From contig CM069432.1 of NCBI GenBank assembly GCA_035610365.1, forward strand, positions 188,341,027-188,405,026: 64,000 nucleotides of DNA, given 5' to 3'. How positions within the stretch are numbered: the stretch's first letter is position 1; each line of letters starts with the position of its first letter. A program made the translations under genes and the position numbers. Source of the stretch: Aquatica leii (Eukaryota; Arthropoda; Insecta; Coleoptera; Lampyridae). This document shows, piece after piece, positions 36,309 to 48,800 of this stretch. Below the pieces are notes generated by a model, which was not told the DNA's origin, did no database searches, and saw only the letters and a list, made by a program, of their open reading frames with translations.

Positions 36309-39300
36309 CTATTTTTCTCTAATAAAGTGGAACTTTATTTCTATATGCTTGGACCGCTTATGGAATTCTGGATTTTTTACCAACTTAAGCGAACTTGCAT
36401 TGTCTATCTGAAGGGATGGAATTTCTTTTAACATTGTCACTTCGCTTAACACACGTTTAAGCCAAATAATTACTTTGACTGCTTCGCATGCTGCGATGTA
36501 TTCCGCTTCTGTCGTAGACAGCACAACACTTCTTTGCTTCTGGCTTGACCACGTGACCGCTCCACCTAAATATTTACAAGCCATTCCTGTTCGTGATCGT
36601 CTCCTATTGACATCTCCAGCATAATCTGCATCAGTAAATGCCTCCAATATTCCAGATTTGTGATTCCTGTGATATACCAAGCCGTAATTCATGGTTCTTT
36701 TAATTTATCTAAAAATTCGCTTCACAGCTTGCCAGTGCAAAGCTTTAGGATCAGCTACAAACTCTGAAACCATATTAACCGTATATGAAAAATCTGGTCT
36801 CGTCGCTACCGATAGATACATCAAGCTGCCCACAGCTTCTCTGTACGGAGTTTCTTGACTTAATCTGTGATCGGACTCTGAGCCTTGTATTGATACCATC
36901 ACAGGGAGTGCTTACATGATTTGCTTCCTCCATGTTAAATCTTTCCAAGATTCTTTTTATATATGATTGTTGTCCTATACAAATACCGTTACTTAAATGT
37001 GAAATCTCTATTCCTAAATAACAGTTCAAATCGTTAACAGTTATTTTAAATTCAGTTTTTAAATCACATGGATCAGCATGTCTTTGTACAAAACACTGTT
37101 TTACTACCATAAAGTCCATAAGGCGCTTATTCCAGCAACGTGGAGCTTGCTTAAGCCCATAAATACTTTTATTGAGATGACATACTCGACCAGTGTCATC
37201 TTCGAATCCCTCGGGTTGCTTCATAAAGACCTCTTCTTTAAGCTCCCCATACAGAAATGCAGTTCGCACATCAAACTGTCTTAGATGCAGTTCTTCCGAT
37301 GCTGCCACACTAAGTACGATACGTACCGTGTCAAATCTTGCCACAGGGCTAAAGGTTTCCTCGTAATCTACTCCAGATTGTTGTGCAAAACCTCTGGCAA
37401 CTAACCTTGCTTTGTATCGTTCTACGCTGCCATCAGGCTTTAATTTCACACGTAAAACCCAAGGATTCCCAATAACCTTCTTACCATTTGGAAGGTGAAC
37501 AAGATTCCATGTACTATTTTCTTCCAGGGATTCCAATTTTTCCCTTATAGCACATCGCCATTCATTTGCCTCCTTGGACTGCATCGCTGAGACAAAAGAA
37601 TTTTCACTTAAATGTTCAGCAAAAAGTACGTAATCATTTAGATGAGCTGGCTTTCTAACTTGTCTTCGCGTTGAAGGTACCACTTCTATTTGTTCTAGAT
37701 TTGTGTTTTGTTTCAAACAGATCGCTTCAACATTATTTTCTATTTCCGAATCTTCCTCCAAAGTTTCAATTTTTTCCATTTCTTGAAAACTTTTAACATC
37801 AGAAATCATAAGAGGTACAGCATCTTCTACCTTCTCAGTATTCTCCAAGTCTTGCATTTCTTTTTGTTGAGCTACTGACAATATTTTCGTGGTAAGTTTT
37901 GGTTCCTCTTTAAAAATTACGTCACGGCTTAGAATTACTTTGTTTGTAGTTTCAATCCAAATTCTGTAACCATCTTTTTCACCACTATAACCGACAAAAA
38001 ATCCTGAAATGCTTTTCTTGTCCCACTTTTTTCTTTTCTGTTTTGGTACATGTACGAAACATTTCGTACCAAAAATTTTTAAGTGATCGAGACCCACCAC
38101 TTCTTTACCAAACCACAACTCAAACGGAGTTTTGTTTTCCACAGGTGTTGTACCTGTTCGATTTAATGTGTGTACTGCAGTGTTCACTGCTTCAGCCCAC
38201 AACTTTATTGGTAAATTTTTAGCATGAATCATTGTCCGTGCACTTTCAACCAGGGTATGACTTTCTCTTTCAGCAGACCCATTTTGTTCAAGAGTGTAGG
38301 GCATGCTGGTGCGAAAACTAATTCCCCTTGAATTAAGAAACGATTTGACATTAACATTGTCAAACTCCTTGCCTCCATCACACAAAAGTTCTTTAATTTT
38401 AACATCTGCCGTACATGCTTCATTTATAAACGTTTTCAGACATTCTAAAACTTCAGACTTTAACTTAATAAAAAATACACGCCTGTATTTAGAATACTCG
38501 TCCTTAAACACAAGAAGTATTTAGTACCACCTACTCAATCCTCCTGCATGGGTCCACATACGTCTGCATTAATTTGTTCACCCGCTGCAAACGCCCTTTT
38601 TATTCGTGGATGAAAACTTCCTCGATGTTGTTTACCTACAACACAGGCATCGCAAAATTCTTCATTGGTTTCCACACTGATACCATGTCGATTCAGGAAG
38701 TGTTTCACATACCTTTTGTTTTGATGGCACATTTTTTCATGCCACAATTGTACCGTGGCCAATGCTGATGCTGCAAATACTTCTGCATAAGTATCTGATT
38801 TACACACTCGCATATCTAGTTCGTACAATCCTTTAGAAGTTCTTTTTCCACTTAAGAACACTACACCGTTTTTTTTAAATTCACAGCCCTTTAAATTGGC
38901 TTGAAATACAAAACCTTTCTTCATTGGTTGACTTATCGACAACAAATTTCTAGTTATATCTGGAACGTACCAAACGCTGTCGAGGTGATTCTTTATCCAC
39001 ACACCATTTATTTTCATTTCAAGGTTTATCACTCCGTAACCGTATGCATAGATAACTTCACTGTTTCCTATTTGAACAGGCCTAGGAATTTGAAACGATT
39101 CATAACTTAAAAAGGTATCTTTTTCTTTCGTCATGTGCGCCGAAGCACCAGAATCAGCTAACCATTTTTCCGTTTTAATATCATCATCCCACGTAACCAC
39201 GAATGCATCACCGGAAGGTCGTGAACTTGTGGCACCACTATGCTTCTTAGGGCAGTTTTTCGCAAAATGCCTAACCTGATGACATCTAAAACACTTTTTT

Positions 39301-39452
39301 GGTTTTGCTTCTGATTTTGGTTTCACAGGTACAGTTTTGCGTGTTCGCATCAATAATGCTGCTGATGAGTCTCCTTGTTTATCAGACAGACGCATCTCTA
39401 TTAACCTCAGCCTTTCTGTCAATTTATTCAGCGTCCTTTCTTCGAGTGGCAC
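36309..39452 (-). pseudogene. pol: Copia gag-end and pol region
   Basis: Read on the minus strand. A zinc knuckle CFRCHQVRHFAKNC (about 39250-39295) is followed by the protease with LADSGASAHM (about 39130-39165), a GAG-pre-integrase part with LWHEKMCHQNKRYV (about 38700-38760), and the integrase core with SAERESHTLVESARTMIHAK (about 38230-38290). Then comes the copia RT with VDYEETFSPVARFDTVRIVL (about 37310-37370) and the SIYGLKQAPRCWNK region. Copia RNase H is last, with ADYAGDVNRRRSRTG and STTEAEYIAACEA (36480-36640). It is broken and non-functional as a unit. Confidence 0.88.
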
Positions 39453-39551
39453 GGACTCCCAAACCCTACACTTAACCTCAGAAAAAAAATGCCACGTGTT
39501 TCCAATAAACTTTCAACTTTCGCAGTTAATACGTGTTCTGGGCGCATAACC

Positions 39552-39708
39552 TGTTGTGAATTAATAATTGGTTTATTGATTACTTTACACCAAAATGAGA
39601 TCAGGTTTACAACAAGTATAAATACAAGTTAACCTTTTGACAACATCAACAACCTGATGTTTTTTTTAATATACACTTGACGACGACAAACACACTCGAT
39701 TCATAACA
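39552..39708 (-). repeat. Copia LTR (5' LTR in element orientation)
   Basis: About 157 bp, a direct copy of 35980-36135; it adjoins the primer-binding-like site at 39538-39551. Confidence 0.9.
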
Positions 39709-40056
39709 TTTTGCTTTAACAGTTTTAGGTTAATCTAATCCATGTATCGTCGATTAGTAAAAACGCTGCTGATGAGAAGGTGCACATTGTTAGTGCAGGA
39801 AACTAGAAATTACCAATGTTTAAGCTGAAATAAAATGGTAACTTATTATAGGAGTAGATCAGCTTAAGGCAACTGAATAAAGTATTTGCTACAAAGATCA
39901 AAGATAAAATCGAGAAAACATAAACAACGAATTTTAGTGAGGTTCGGCTCAAACTAGGGTGCCGCAAGGCAAACTGACGAAAGCACGACAAATAGAAGAA
40001 TTTAAACTTTAAAACAAAATGCGGTACCCTTAGACACAGTCTATAAACACAAAAAA

Positions 40057-40670
40057 ATGAATGAACTATTAAAAGAGTTGAACGAAATAAAGACCAAAAT
40101 AGATAAAGTAAACAAGAGAAATGAAAGCATAGATCAAAAGATATACCAGAAAGAGCTAACGGATATGAGAACGGAAAATGCAAAACTCAAAGAAGAAAAT
40201 CAATACCTTAAGCAAATAACGAAACAACAAGAAAAAATAGAAGAAATAGATAGAGAACTAAGGAAAAAAAATTGTAAAAATGGGATCGTGGACCAAGGGA
40301 AGGAGAGTGAACTGATCCTAAGAGAAAAAATAAGAACACTATTGAGAGACATAAACGTACAGCTAATAATCGAACAAGAAATCAACGATACCAAAAGTAT
40401 TAAATCAACTACGTCGGGCCAACTGCGATGGAATTACGGAGCTGGTCCAAAATATTAGAAATACTAAAAGCAACTAAATGCCTTAAAGGAGAGAACATTT
40501 ATATTAGTAAAGACTACTCAAAAGAAATACTTTTACAAAAAAACCAATTAGTAAAATGTATGAAGATAATCAAGAAAGATTGATATCAAGTAACGATGAG
40601 GTACAACAAGCTGATAGTAAATGGAGAAGTTTTTTCCCTTAAACAGTTAAAATCCATCGAAATAATGTAA
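40057..40670 (+). pseudogene. LINE ORF1-like coiled-coil protein
   Basis: An open frame from the ATG at 40057 to 40458 encodes a Lys/Glu-rich protein. Its heptad-like run starts at MNELLKELNEIKTKIDKVNK and continues through EENQYLKQITKQQEKIEEID, then RELRKKNCKNGIVDQG. That last word matches the 'LRKKNxxxxG' start of the RNA-binding fold in insect LINE ORF1 proteins. After a frame change, MELRSWSKILEILKAT, IYISKDYSKE and KLIVNGEVFSLKQLK (to about 40665) follow, equivalent to the 'IyIdnDLTKEE… kIxINGexyxW' end of such proteins. One frameshift and one stop are apparent. Confidence 0.65.
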
Positions 40671-41069
40671 TTAAAAGAAGTAATAGATAAACTAGAGAAT
40701 AAAGGAGAAACATCAATGAATTATAACAGCAACGCTCAGACAAACAAAAAGACGAAACTAATGCAAAGGTAAAGGAAGTCAACAGATCTACTTAGATTAG
40801 GTGAAAAAAGTAAAATCCTAAGCAAAAAATTCCCGGGAACCACAGAAGAAAAAACCTTAAGAGAGAAACTGATGAAGATAACCAAAACAAGTCGAAACAC
40901 ACAAAAGTAACAGAAGTGAAGGAAGGACGGGAACTGAGGAGGACTTTGGCAATGAAAAATGATTTCCAGACTAAAAAACAAAATAAACAAACAGTAATGG
41001 AAACAAAGACATAAAGTTATATTAGGTGTTGAAATGTAAGGACTATGTATACAAGTGGAAAAGCAACGC

Positions 41070-43010
41070 AAAACGCAAACGACAAAGTCCAAACTAAGGA
41101 AGGGATAACGATACTGTATTCCGAAAAAATTAATGGAAAAATAAGGAAAACGAACTCGGCGTCGCCTTTATTTTAAGTGAAAAAGCTAAAAGGGCACTAA
41201 TAAATTGGGAACCGATTTCCTAGCCAATCATTACAGCAAGATTATATGGCAAACCTTTAAATATTACGATGATAAACAATTATGCCCCGACTGATATATC
41301 AATCTATAATACTAAAGTCGACCTTTACGAAGAATTACAATCAGTTGCCCGTAATCTACGTAACACAAACAAACAAGATGTGATTATCGTAATGGGAAAC
41401 CTAAACGCAAAAATCGGATCTGACAATGAAGGGAGAAAAGAAATAATGAGGAGAAAGGGAATTAAAACAACGAATAAAAATGGAAGTATGTTCCTGGATT
41501 CCTGCAACATGAATAACTTAGTGATTGGAGTCAGCATCTTCCCACATAAATTAATACTTAAAATCAAGTGAATAGGCCCAGGTAGAAACCCAAAAAATCA
41601 AATCAATCATACAACAATCGAAAGAAGACATAGGAGTAGCTTATTAGATGTGAGATCAATGCGTAAAAAGAAGTAAAGACAGCAGCCAAAAAAAAATAAT
41701 TGAAAACCCTATATAACACAAGAAATATGACTGGAATTAGAACCACAATGGTGAATAACGTTAAGAATAAAGATGTGATGATACTTAAACCGCAAAAAAA
41801 ATTACGAATAAATAGATTGAATACTTTAAAGAAATCTACACGGGAGAAAAATCATTAACAAGCACTACAACCCTTTGAATTGAAGAACACGAAACAGAAG
41901 AACTTAACATTAACACAGTAGAAATCTAACATAAATTAAACTGTTAAAAACGAACAAAATCGCTGGTCTTGACAATATCCCGAGTAAACTATTAAAATCT
42001 GAAATGGAGCCGATTATTCAAAATTTACAGCGCTTATTAAATAAAATCTGCGTATAAGAAGAAATATCCAAAGATTGGGCAGAAGGCTTGATAATTAAAC
42101 TCCCAATAAAGGGGACAAAACAGAATGTGGAAATTAGAGAGCTATAACAATATTAAACACAAGCAAAATCTTAACAAGAATCATACAAACAAGATTAAAA
42201 GAAGCAATAGACAGGACAGGACAAAATTATAGCAAATACTAAAAAATTATAGAATTCCAGGAAAATATACCACAATGATCAAAATTTTATACGATACGTA
42301 CAGTACCCGCTTATTGCACAACGGGGAACGATCCGAGGTTACAGCAATTGAGATGGGAGTAAAACAAGGTTGCATTTTATCTCCTCTTCTTTTCCTATTA
42401 GTTATGGATTAGATAATGAAAAAACCACTTGATAACAGAAGTTAACTGGAGATTTAATAACAAACTAGAAGATCTAGAATAGAATATCCAGGTGTATGTC
42501 TTATAACAGAAAATAAAACTCACAAGACAAAATAAACCTGTTAAGAATAAAAGCGTTAGAGATAGGACTTGAAATTAACATAAAAAAACACTATCAGCAA
42601 ACCACATCGACGATACACAAATCGAACTAAATAGAGAGGAAGTGGAAAACAAAGAAAAACATCAACTACTTCAACAGCACAATAAAAAATCAAGGGAGTT
42701 GTCAAGCAGGCGTTAAAATAAGAATACGAAAGGCACAAACTGTCTTCCATTCCTTACACAAAGTTTGGAACTTCAATGAACTATCCTTAAACACAAAAAT
42801 TAAAATTTTTAAAGCAAATAAGGAATTATGGAGTGATACTGGATTAAAACCAATGCCTAAAACAATGAAAAAACAAAGATGGAACTGGATCGGACATATG
42901 TACGTTACGGAAACCTAACTCAGACATTGCAAAACAAACCTTGCAGTACAATATCAAAGAGAAACATAAGCGAGGACGGTCAAACTAAAAATGGAGAAGA
43001 ATTATGCTTA
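41070..43010 (+). pseudogene. LINE ORF2: endonuclease and reverse transcriptase, decayed
   Basis: The endonuclease segment has NNYAPTDISIYNTK, then VIIVMGNLNAKIGSDNEG (41269-41440), which is the AP-endonuclease GDFNAxxG motif with Asn in place of Asp. It continues MFLDSCNMNNLVIG and IFPHK. The reverse transcriptase has AGLDNIPSKLLKSEME (about 41960-42010), DWAEGLIIKLPIKGTK (about 42075-42120) and MGVKQGCILSPLLFLLVMD (about 42350-42410), the usual GVRQGCxLSPxLF motif. The C-terminal tail has WNWIGHMY (about 42880-42905), equivalent to WRWIGHxLR. The YADD box is not recognisable. Stops and frameshifts occur throughout, so it is non-functional. Confidence 0.75.
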
Positions 43011-43339
43011 AAAAATGTAAATAAATAAAAAAACTTGGAGTCAAATTAAACAAATAGCCACAAATAAAGATAACCGAAAAAATTTGAAAGACGTGTAAAA
43101 ATGAAGAAGAAGAAATATAACTTAAATTTAACCTAAACCCAAACACAACTGATAAAATAAATGTTAAGTGTAAAGTGCAGATGTATTTGCATAAGACAAC
43201 CTTATCAAACTTAATTTGTTTAGAAACGCCAAGCAGGGTGACCTTTAGTTCCTCGGAACTTACAGAAACTGATGATGATGATTCATACATAGTAAATTTA
43301 TACTATGGGATGGCTCTGCGATCCTATTTCACTACTGTT

Positions 43340-43535
43340 AATCACATAACTTATTAATATAAAGATATTGGACTGTCAATGCATCTGTGGAATTAATAGA
43401 GGGTTCTCCCACTGCTGAAAAGACCCAAAGAAGCAATTTCACATTTGCATTGACATTGTGAGCTAACAATGTTTATACGTTGTATTTTTATTTTTAGTCC
43501 GCGGTTTATTCAAAACTTATTTGAATTGAATTAAT
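43340..43535 (+). repeat. Dispersed repeat, copy B
   Basis: Second copy of the repeat at 35637-35860, same orientation, about 7.7 kb downstream. It lies just after the LINE tail and lacks an internal GC-rich block present in copy A. Confidence 0.7.
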
Positions 43536-44065
43536 TTTGAATTCACAGAATTAATTTGTGTTGTTCAAAAATACATATTGATAAAAGACATGATGTATAT
43601 TAGTATGCACCTAATTTCTACTTTAATTCTATTAAAAATTGCAAAAGTTTCCATATGGTAAGACCATATACCTAAGACAATGGTTATTTTGCTGCAATAA
43701 TTGATATTCTGAGACCATACGCTCAGAGGGAAAATTCTGTAGTCCGAATAAATGTACCTAACAGTCTAAAAAAGTGTCGGACAGTTAAATACCTAGAAAT
43801 ACATAGACTTTTAGGCAGTAACCGCACACTCTATATACCAATTTCTTATTTTAAAATAAGTAATATTTTATGCAACGTAATTTCGTTATACAACATTGTA
43901 TTGTAATGCAACTAAGAAACTCAAAATAAAAACTCTTGGAAAAACAAATGTATAAATTCATGTGAAAAACCAAATACAAAATTTAAACTATTGAAAAGTC
44001 AAAATATCCACAAATAGCATTTTTTTAAGTGATTATAATTTTTAAATTAACTGTTCATTTTGTTC
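43536..44065. other. AT-rich, nothing recognised
   Basis: No supported feature. Confidence 0.5.
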
Positions 44066-44066
44066 A

Positions 44067-44387
44067 TTAATAGTTATTTAACGAACAAGGTTGTTAATGA
44101 TAGCGTTTAATAATTGAGACATTTTAACGCCGTGAGTGAGTGTAGGGAGCGAACGCGTTAATATTGTCGAGATTATTTGTCGCAGATTAACAAACGAGTT
44201 GATTTTAAAGTTTTTCCGTTGATCGTAAGTTATTAAACGCATGAAGTTATAAGGAAACTAAAGTATAGGCATCCCGTTGTTATATCTAGTAGTCGTGTAA
44301 TATCATTTAATCAGTGGTTAACGATCTATTTTGATACATTATTATAAGTTAATATTACTATTAACAGACGATCGACGGAAAATAAGG
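44067..44387. repeat. Fold-back repeat family, copy 1
   Basis: 44067-44226 is closely related to 57360-57532: taatagttattta at the left, then inverted arms (44081-44119 and 44166-44201) around the CG-rich core gtgagtgagtgtagggagcg, then tttttccgttgatcgtaa. 44327-44387 (ttttgatacattattat… acgatcgacggaaaa) is the inverted counterpart of the tttttccgttgatcgt end and recurs at 59232-59285. Together they suggest an element ending in (T)TTTCCGTCGATCGT. Confidence 0.65.
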
Positions 44388-44589
44388 TTTAGAATTATGT
44401 CTTAAGTGTGGATGTTACCGACGCTTGCAGATACTTCACATTAATAAACTTAATTTTGTATGTGTATCTTTGAATTAAATCATTGACGAAATGAATAGAT
44501 ACCTACAGCAAAACTGTGTGCCGACCAATAGAATTTTGCGTTTCTTCGCATTTATTATAGGAGGTTTAACTGGTTGTTGTAGTTTGATT

Positions 44590-45893
44590 TTCCTCTTGTA
44601 CTTCTATTTTGTTATTATCTTTTAAGAGCTTTTGTTAAACTTGCCCGGAGGATAAAAAGTAGTCTTGTAGTTGCCGTGATAATTATTTTGTTGTCGATAA
44701 TGCTGGTTGTTTCTTCCATTTCTTTTGTAACTGAATGTAATACTAGTTGGAAATCATTTGAATCTTTATACCTCGCGTTAGAAAAATTTTGTTGTCGGAG
44801 TCTTGAATTGTTGTACCCATTCTTTTGTTGGTTTTGCGCTATTCTCTGTAATTTTCCACATTCTTGATTTGTGTGATTTGCCATTTTACACTAAGAGCAT
44901 TATTTCTTTGATGAATTGAATTATATTAATAAAACTATATTTGTTGTTCCGTTTAACATTTCTTCGCAGAATTCTTATTGCTTAGCCATTTCTTCTGCTT
45001 TTTTGTTAAATCTAGCTCATGCCAACGTACTTCATTCACTTTCGATTTCGGTTTCATAAAAAACTTCTGACATCTCCTTAACAATTTTTAGCGTTGTTAT
45101 TCATTAGATCGAGACGTATTTCCGTTATATCATTCCTAAAGTTACGTATGATTGAAAATGATCATCTTTGTGATGACTATTGGTACTGATGCTGATTGTG
45201 GTTGTGTAGTTGATTGGTAATCGTTGCTCATTTTTTTTCAGATTAACAAAATAACACACAAATAAAACAAAAATAATATTAAGTAAAAAGTTTTCCGCCG
45301 CTACCAATTGTAACCTCTGGGCAAGCGATTACTATAATTTTAAATAAGAGTTGATGAAATGCAAATAATGGTTAGAAACTATTTCGCTATTAAGCCAATA
45401 AGTCCGCGGTGTTAGAATAAATAACAATTAATTCATTTGGTACTTACCATAATATATTACTTTTATTTTACTTGTCGCAAATTAAATATTTGCAACAGTA
45501 TAATAAATGTATTAATGTTAATTACACTTCAATACTTTGTATTTATAATTTAGGGTTATTTTCTTCCTATTATTCCGGACAATTTTAATTTAACTTAGTA
45601 TTCGACTTTTAGTAGTTGTAACACGATCTCGTTGCGGACTTTTAGTGTTAATTAACCGAATATTCATTGAGGACTTTTAACCGGAGTTTTTCTAATGAAC
45701 GTTCGGTGCAAACTAATTAAATTAAATAATTTTGTTTCTCCTTAGAGAAACTTTTAGTTATTGCTGGATTTAAAAATTTTAAATTATGTTCAGCAATAAC
45801 TATTGCCTCATTTTGTTAACTGACAAATTTTGTTAAATTTAGAATTTTGTGATACATCAATATTTTTGATTTAAAATATGATTCTAGGTTACA
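44590..45893 (-). mobile_element. LTR retrotransposon remnant
   Basis: A candidate 5' LTR, read on the minus strand, spans 45309-45893. It has matching 8-bp ends (TGTAACCT…AGGTTACA) and is followed by ATTGGTAGCGGCGG (45295-45308), a plausible tRNA primer site. Interior sequence down to about 44615 includes an Asn/Gln/Arg-rich stretch that resembles the basic tail of a Gag after a zinc knuckle. No second LTR or pol is seen. It is an old, heavily broken fossil, probably Ty3/gypsy-like. Confidence 0.5.
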
Positions 45894-48800
45894 GAAGGAC
45901 AAAATCAACCGTCAATAGTGAATGAGCATTAAGTAAACAATTGTATCAAAAAACGGAATCAGTTTTATTTGTTACAAAAATGCATATATTTTTGCGATGA
46001 CAAAGATCTACTGTTGAAATTAAAATTTTTTTTGGATATATCTTTAAATTCGTTTTTAGTTAGGCTTAGACAACTAATATCCAAAACTTCATACAAGCAC
46101 AAATTGTTGTTAAAAAAAGATTGTGTGGATCTAATTTAGTTTGTCAGTAGCAAATTTTTTTATTGATCAAGTGATCATTTCATCCATTCACTGCAACAGG
46201 TAAAACTTTACGTAAAAGTAAATTAATAATAAAACAAAAATCTGCGCAAGATTATAATAAAACTAAAAAACGTAAACCATAAGGCTCAGATATACTCATA
46301 TATAATTTGACAAAAAGACTTTTAAAAAATTGCATTAACTGCTCGGTTACATCGCAAATAACACTAAAAAAATAATTCTTTTAGTAGAATATAAAAAAAA
46401 ATTGTAATAAAGAAAAATGCCTGTGCAGTAGCACCGTCGAGACTGTTTTGTACAAACTGCAGTGCTTAGTAGAGTCCTTTAAAATACATAATCAAAATTA
46501 ATAATTACTTTTTTATTACTATTTATCCTAAATTGATAAGAATATTATTGTAACAGTATATTAAATATTTTTATAAATCAAACTTGAAGCATTTCTTTGC
46601 TTTGTTTATGTTCATCGTTGATTTAAAACTTAATCGATATTTAGTTTCTTTAGTGACAAATTTTTACGGTATATAACTAAAGCCATTAAATAACATTGTG
46701 AAGTATAATTAAAAGTAAAATTTTAATTTTTGTTTGTTTCTCACTTCCAAGTTATAACTAAAAAAAATTACAAATACTTTATACGTCCGGATCGTATGAA
46801 TGAGGAATGAGCTGTTGAAAAAATCATGATAGTAATTTATTGCTTCAAGAAAAAAAATTCTTTTTAAACGATAACAAACAAAACTGTAGTTATATGAATG
46901 AGAAGAATTCTCAGAGGAAACACCAACAAACGTTTTACAACCCCTAAGTACTACTTTGGTTTTACTGTGACGTCGAAATATTGTCACGTCATAACAACCG
47001 ATTTTTAAATTTCCCAGTCCTGTATGTTGATTATACTTATTGTTAAATGTTTGATTATATTGTTACCTTCCCTTACTTAATTTTCATTTTTTGTAAATAA
47101 CGAAATTGGATGTAATATTAAACTGTTTAGCAATGCCGCTGTAAATAATGTATAGTGTATGTATCACAACGGCGTAATCAAGTAACAAAATCAATAATTT
47201 CATATATACATTTTTCCCTTATCACACTGGTGTACATCCTAAATTTACAAATAAATCCAAGATTACTTTAAATCTAATTTTTAATAAAATTATAATTGTT
47301 CAGTAACACTGTTAAAATGATTCCGAGATAAAATTTCAATTAATTTTTAGAACTCACTAGATTTAAATCAAATACTGAGTAACTACCCAGTTGAACTAAG
47401 TTGATTTACTTTTGTTAAAGACCAAGCTTAGATCATTTTCGATTTCCTGTGTGTTGTAAATTTTGCAATTTAAATTAGTAAGTAATGCTTTGGTGTAACC
47501 CTAAAGAAACACATAAGTAAAAATTTATTAATAATATTGATTGATCACTTTATTACAAAACTTATTAAATAGATTATTTTTTAATGTTTATGTATTTTTA
47601 AGATAAATAGTGGAGTCTGTTAGCTTTGTTTAAGCAAAATAGATGTAAATCTAATAGTAAAACCATCAGGAATATTCTACAATGAACACTAACCCACTTC
47701 GATAAAGAATACTCCGCTAGTAAAGTGATATTTGACAAACGTGTAGGTGTTTAGAAACAATCACTTTAAACAACTAACATTGCGTTTTTACCTTTTATTG
47801 ATTATTAAATTTTAATTATTAGTAACACTGTTGATTTATAAACGTATCAAACAATATGTACGCTGAATTCTTTACCATTCTCATAATCTCATAAATCTAT
47901 TCTTGTGTACTTTAAATATCAGTTTTTATACCTAACACAAACTTTAATACATAAACAAAAGCTTTTACAAAAAAGTTTTACTTCATGTTTTTGATGACAA
48001 CGTTTATAAAATAGTTGCTTACTTCTTAAAGAATATGTAATTTTTTTCGATGTAATTATATAGTAAGTATATTTGCCTACCAATTTCCATAATCATGAGC
48101 ACGCAATTGTTTTTAACGGTAAGTAAATAACTTCTTGAAAAAAAATACACATACTTAAGAAATAAATGTTTTTACAATCTTAAAATGCTACGGAAAATGT
48201 TACGCGTATAAAATCGAGGAAACATTAACATTTGTATTGCGAAAAATTGATCATTCAACTCGACTTGTAATATATAAAACACCCTGAATTGGTATCTTAA
48301 CGTCTTACTAAGGTCAATAAAACGTCAAATATTTATAGATTAAATCGTTCAATCATAGCATGATAAATGACGAACAAAATTTTACAACCCGTAAACAATC
48401 GATAATACGATATCAAAAGAAAAAAATTATTGCGTTTTTTCTATCGACGTGTTATAAGGAAAGAACCTTGCCAGGAAGTTTGATATGCAAAATCTTGCAC
48501 ACATCAATCATTTACGAGTGTTAACAAGCTCATACATGCAAATATGGCAGCACATTACACAGACCGCCATCGTTTTGTACGTAGATCCACTTTATTTGTA
48601 TTTTCCTGGATGTCTACTACATAAATTAAAGATATAACTAATATATTTGATTCCAAATTTAATTTCATCGATTTGTTAATAACGATCTAGTTAATTAGAA
48701 GCGTGTGGTAACCATTAATTAAAGCCTATTTAACTAAAACAAAAACAAATTTACAAACTTAGAGCGAATAGAAAGTTTTATTGTTCTGAGTTCATTGTAG

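Larger units (their letters stand above)
35980..39708 (-). mobile_element. Ty1/copia LTR retrotransposon, broken
   Basis: Short direct LTRs (35980-36135 and 39552-39708) run TGTTGTGAATT to TTCATAACA and differ at about five positions, so the insertion is fairly recent. On the minus strand the sequence after the 5' LTR (GGTTATGCGCCCAG, 39538-39551) resembles the copia primer site, which pairs with an internal part of initiator tRNA-Met. A purine-rich tract (gggaggaagtaaag) precedes the 3' LTR. The order zinc knuckle, protease, integrase, RT, RNase H is diagnostic of Ty1/copia. The element is shorter than a usual ~5 kb copia and looks broken in several places, roughly three or four. The flanks share only a short T-run, so no clear target duplication is claimed. 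Confidence 0.9.
39900..43150 (+). mobile_element. Decayed two-ORF LINE (endonuclease / reverse transcriptase)
   Basis: A plus-strand non-LTR retrotransposon with an ORF1-like coiled-coil protein (from 40057) and an ORF2 with apurinic-type endonuclease and reverse transcriptase traces (about 41070-43000). The protein similarity is to the group often annotated in insects and vertebrates as craniofacial-development-protein-2-like or endonuclease-reverse transcriptase. I cannot fix the clade by eye. ORF2 carries many stops and frameshifts, so the copy is old. The 5' border is approximate; the copia element lies just upstream. Confidence 0.75.

Noticed and set aside
46709-46987. 92-codon minus-strand gene
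   Set aside because: No motif and no supporting context in a 4 kb featureless stretch.
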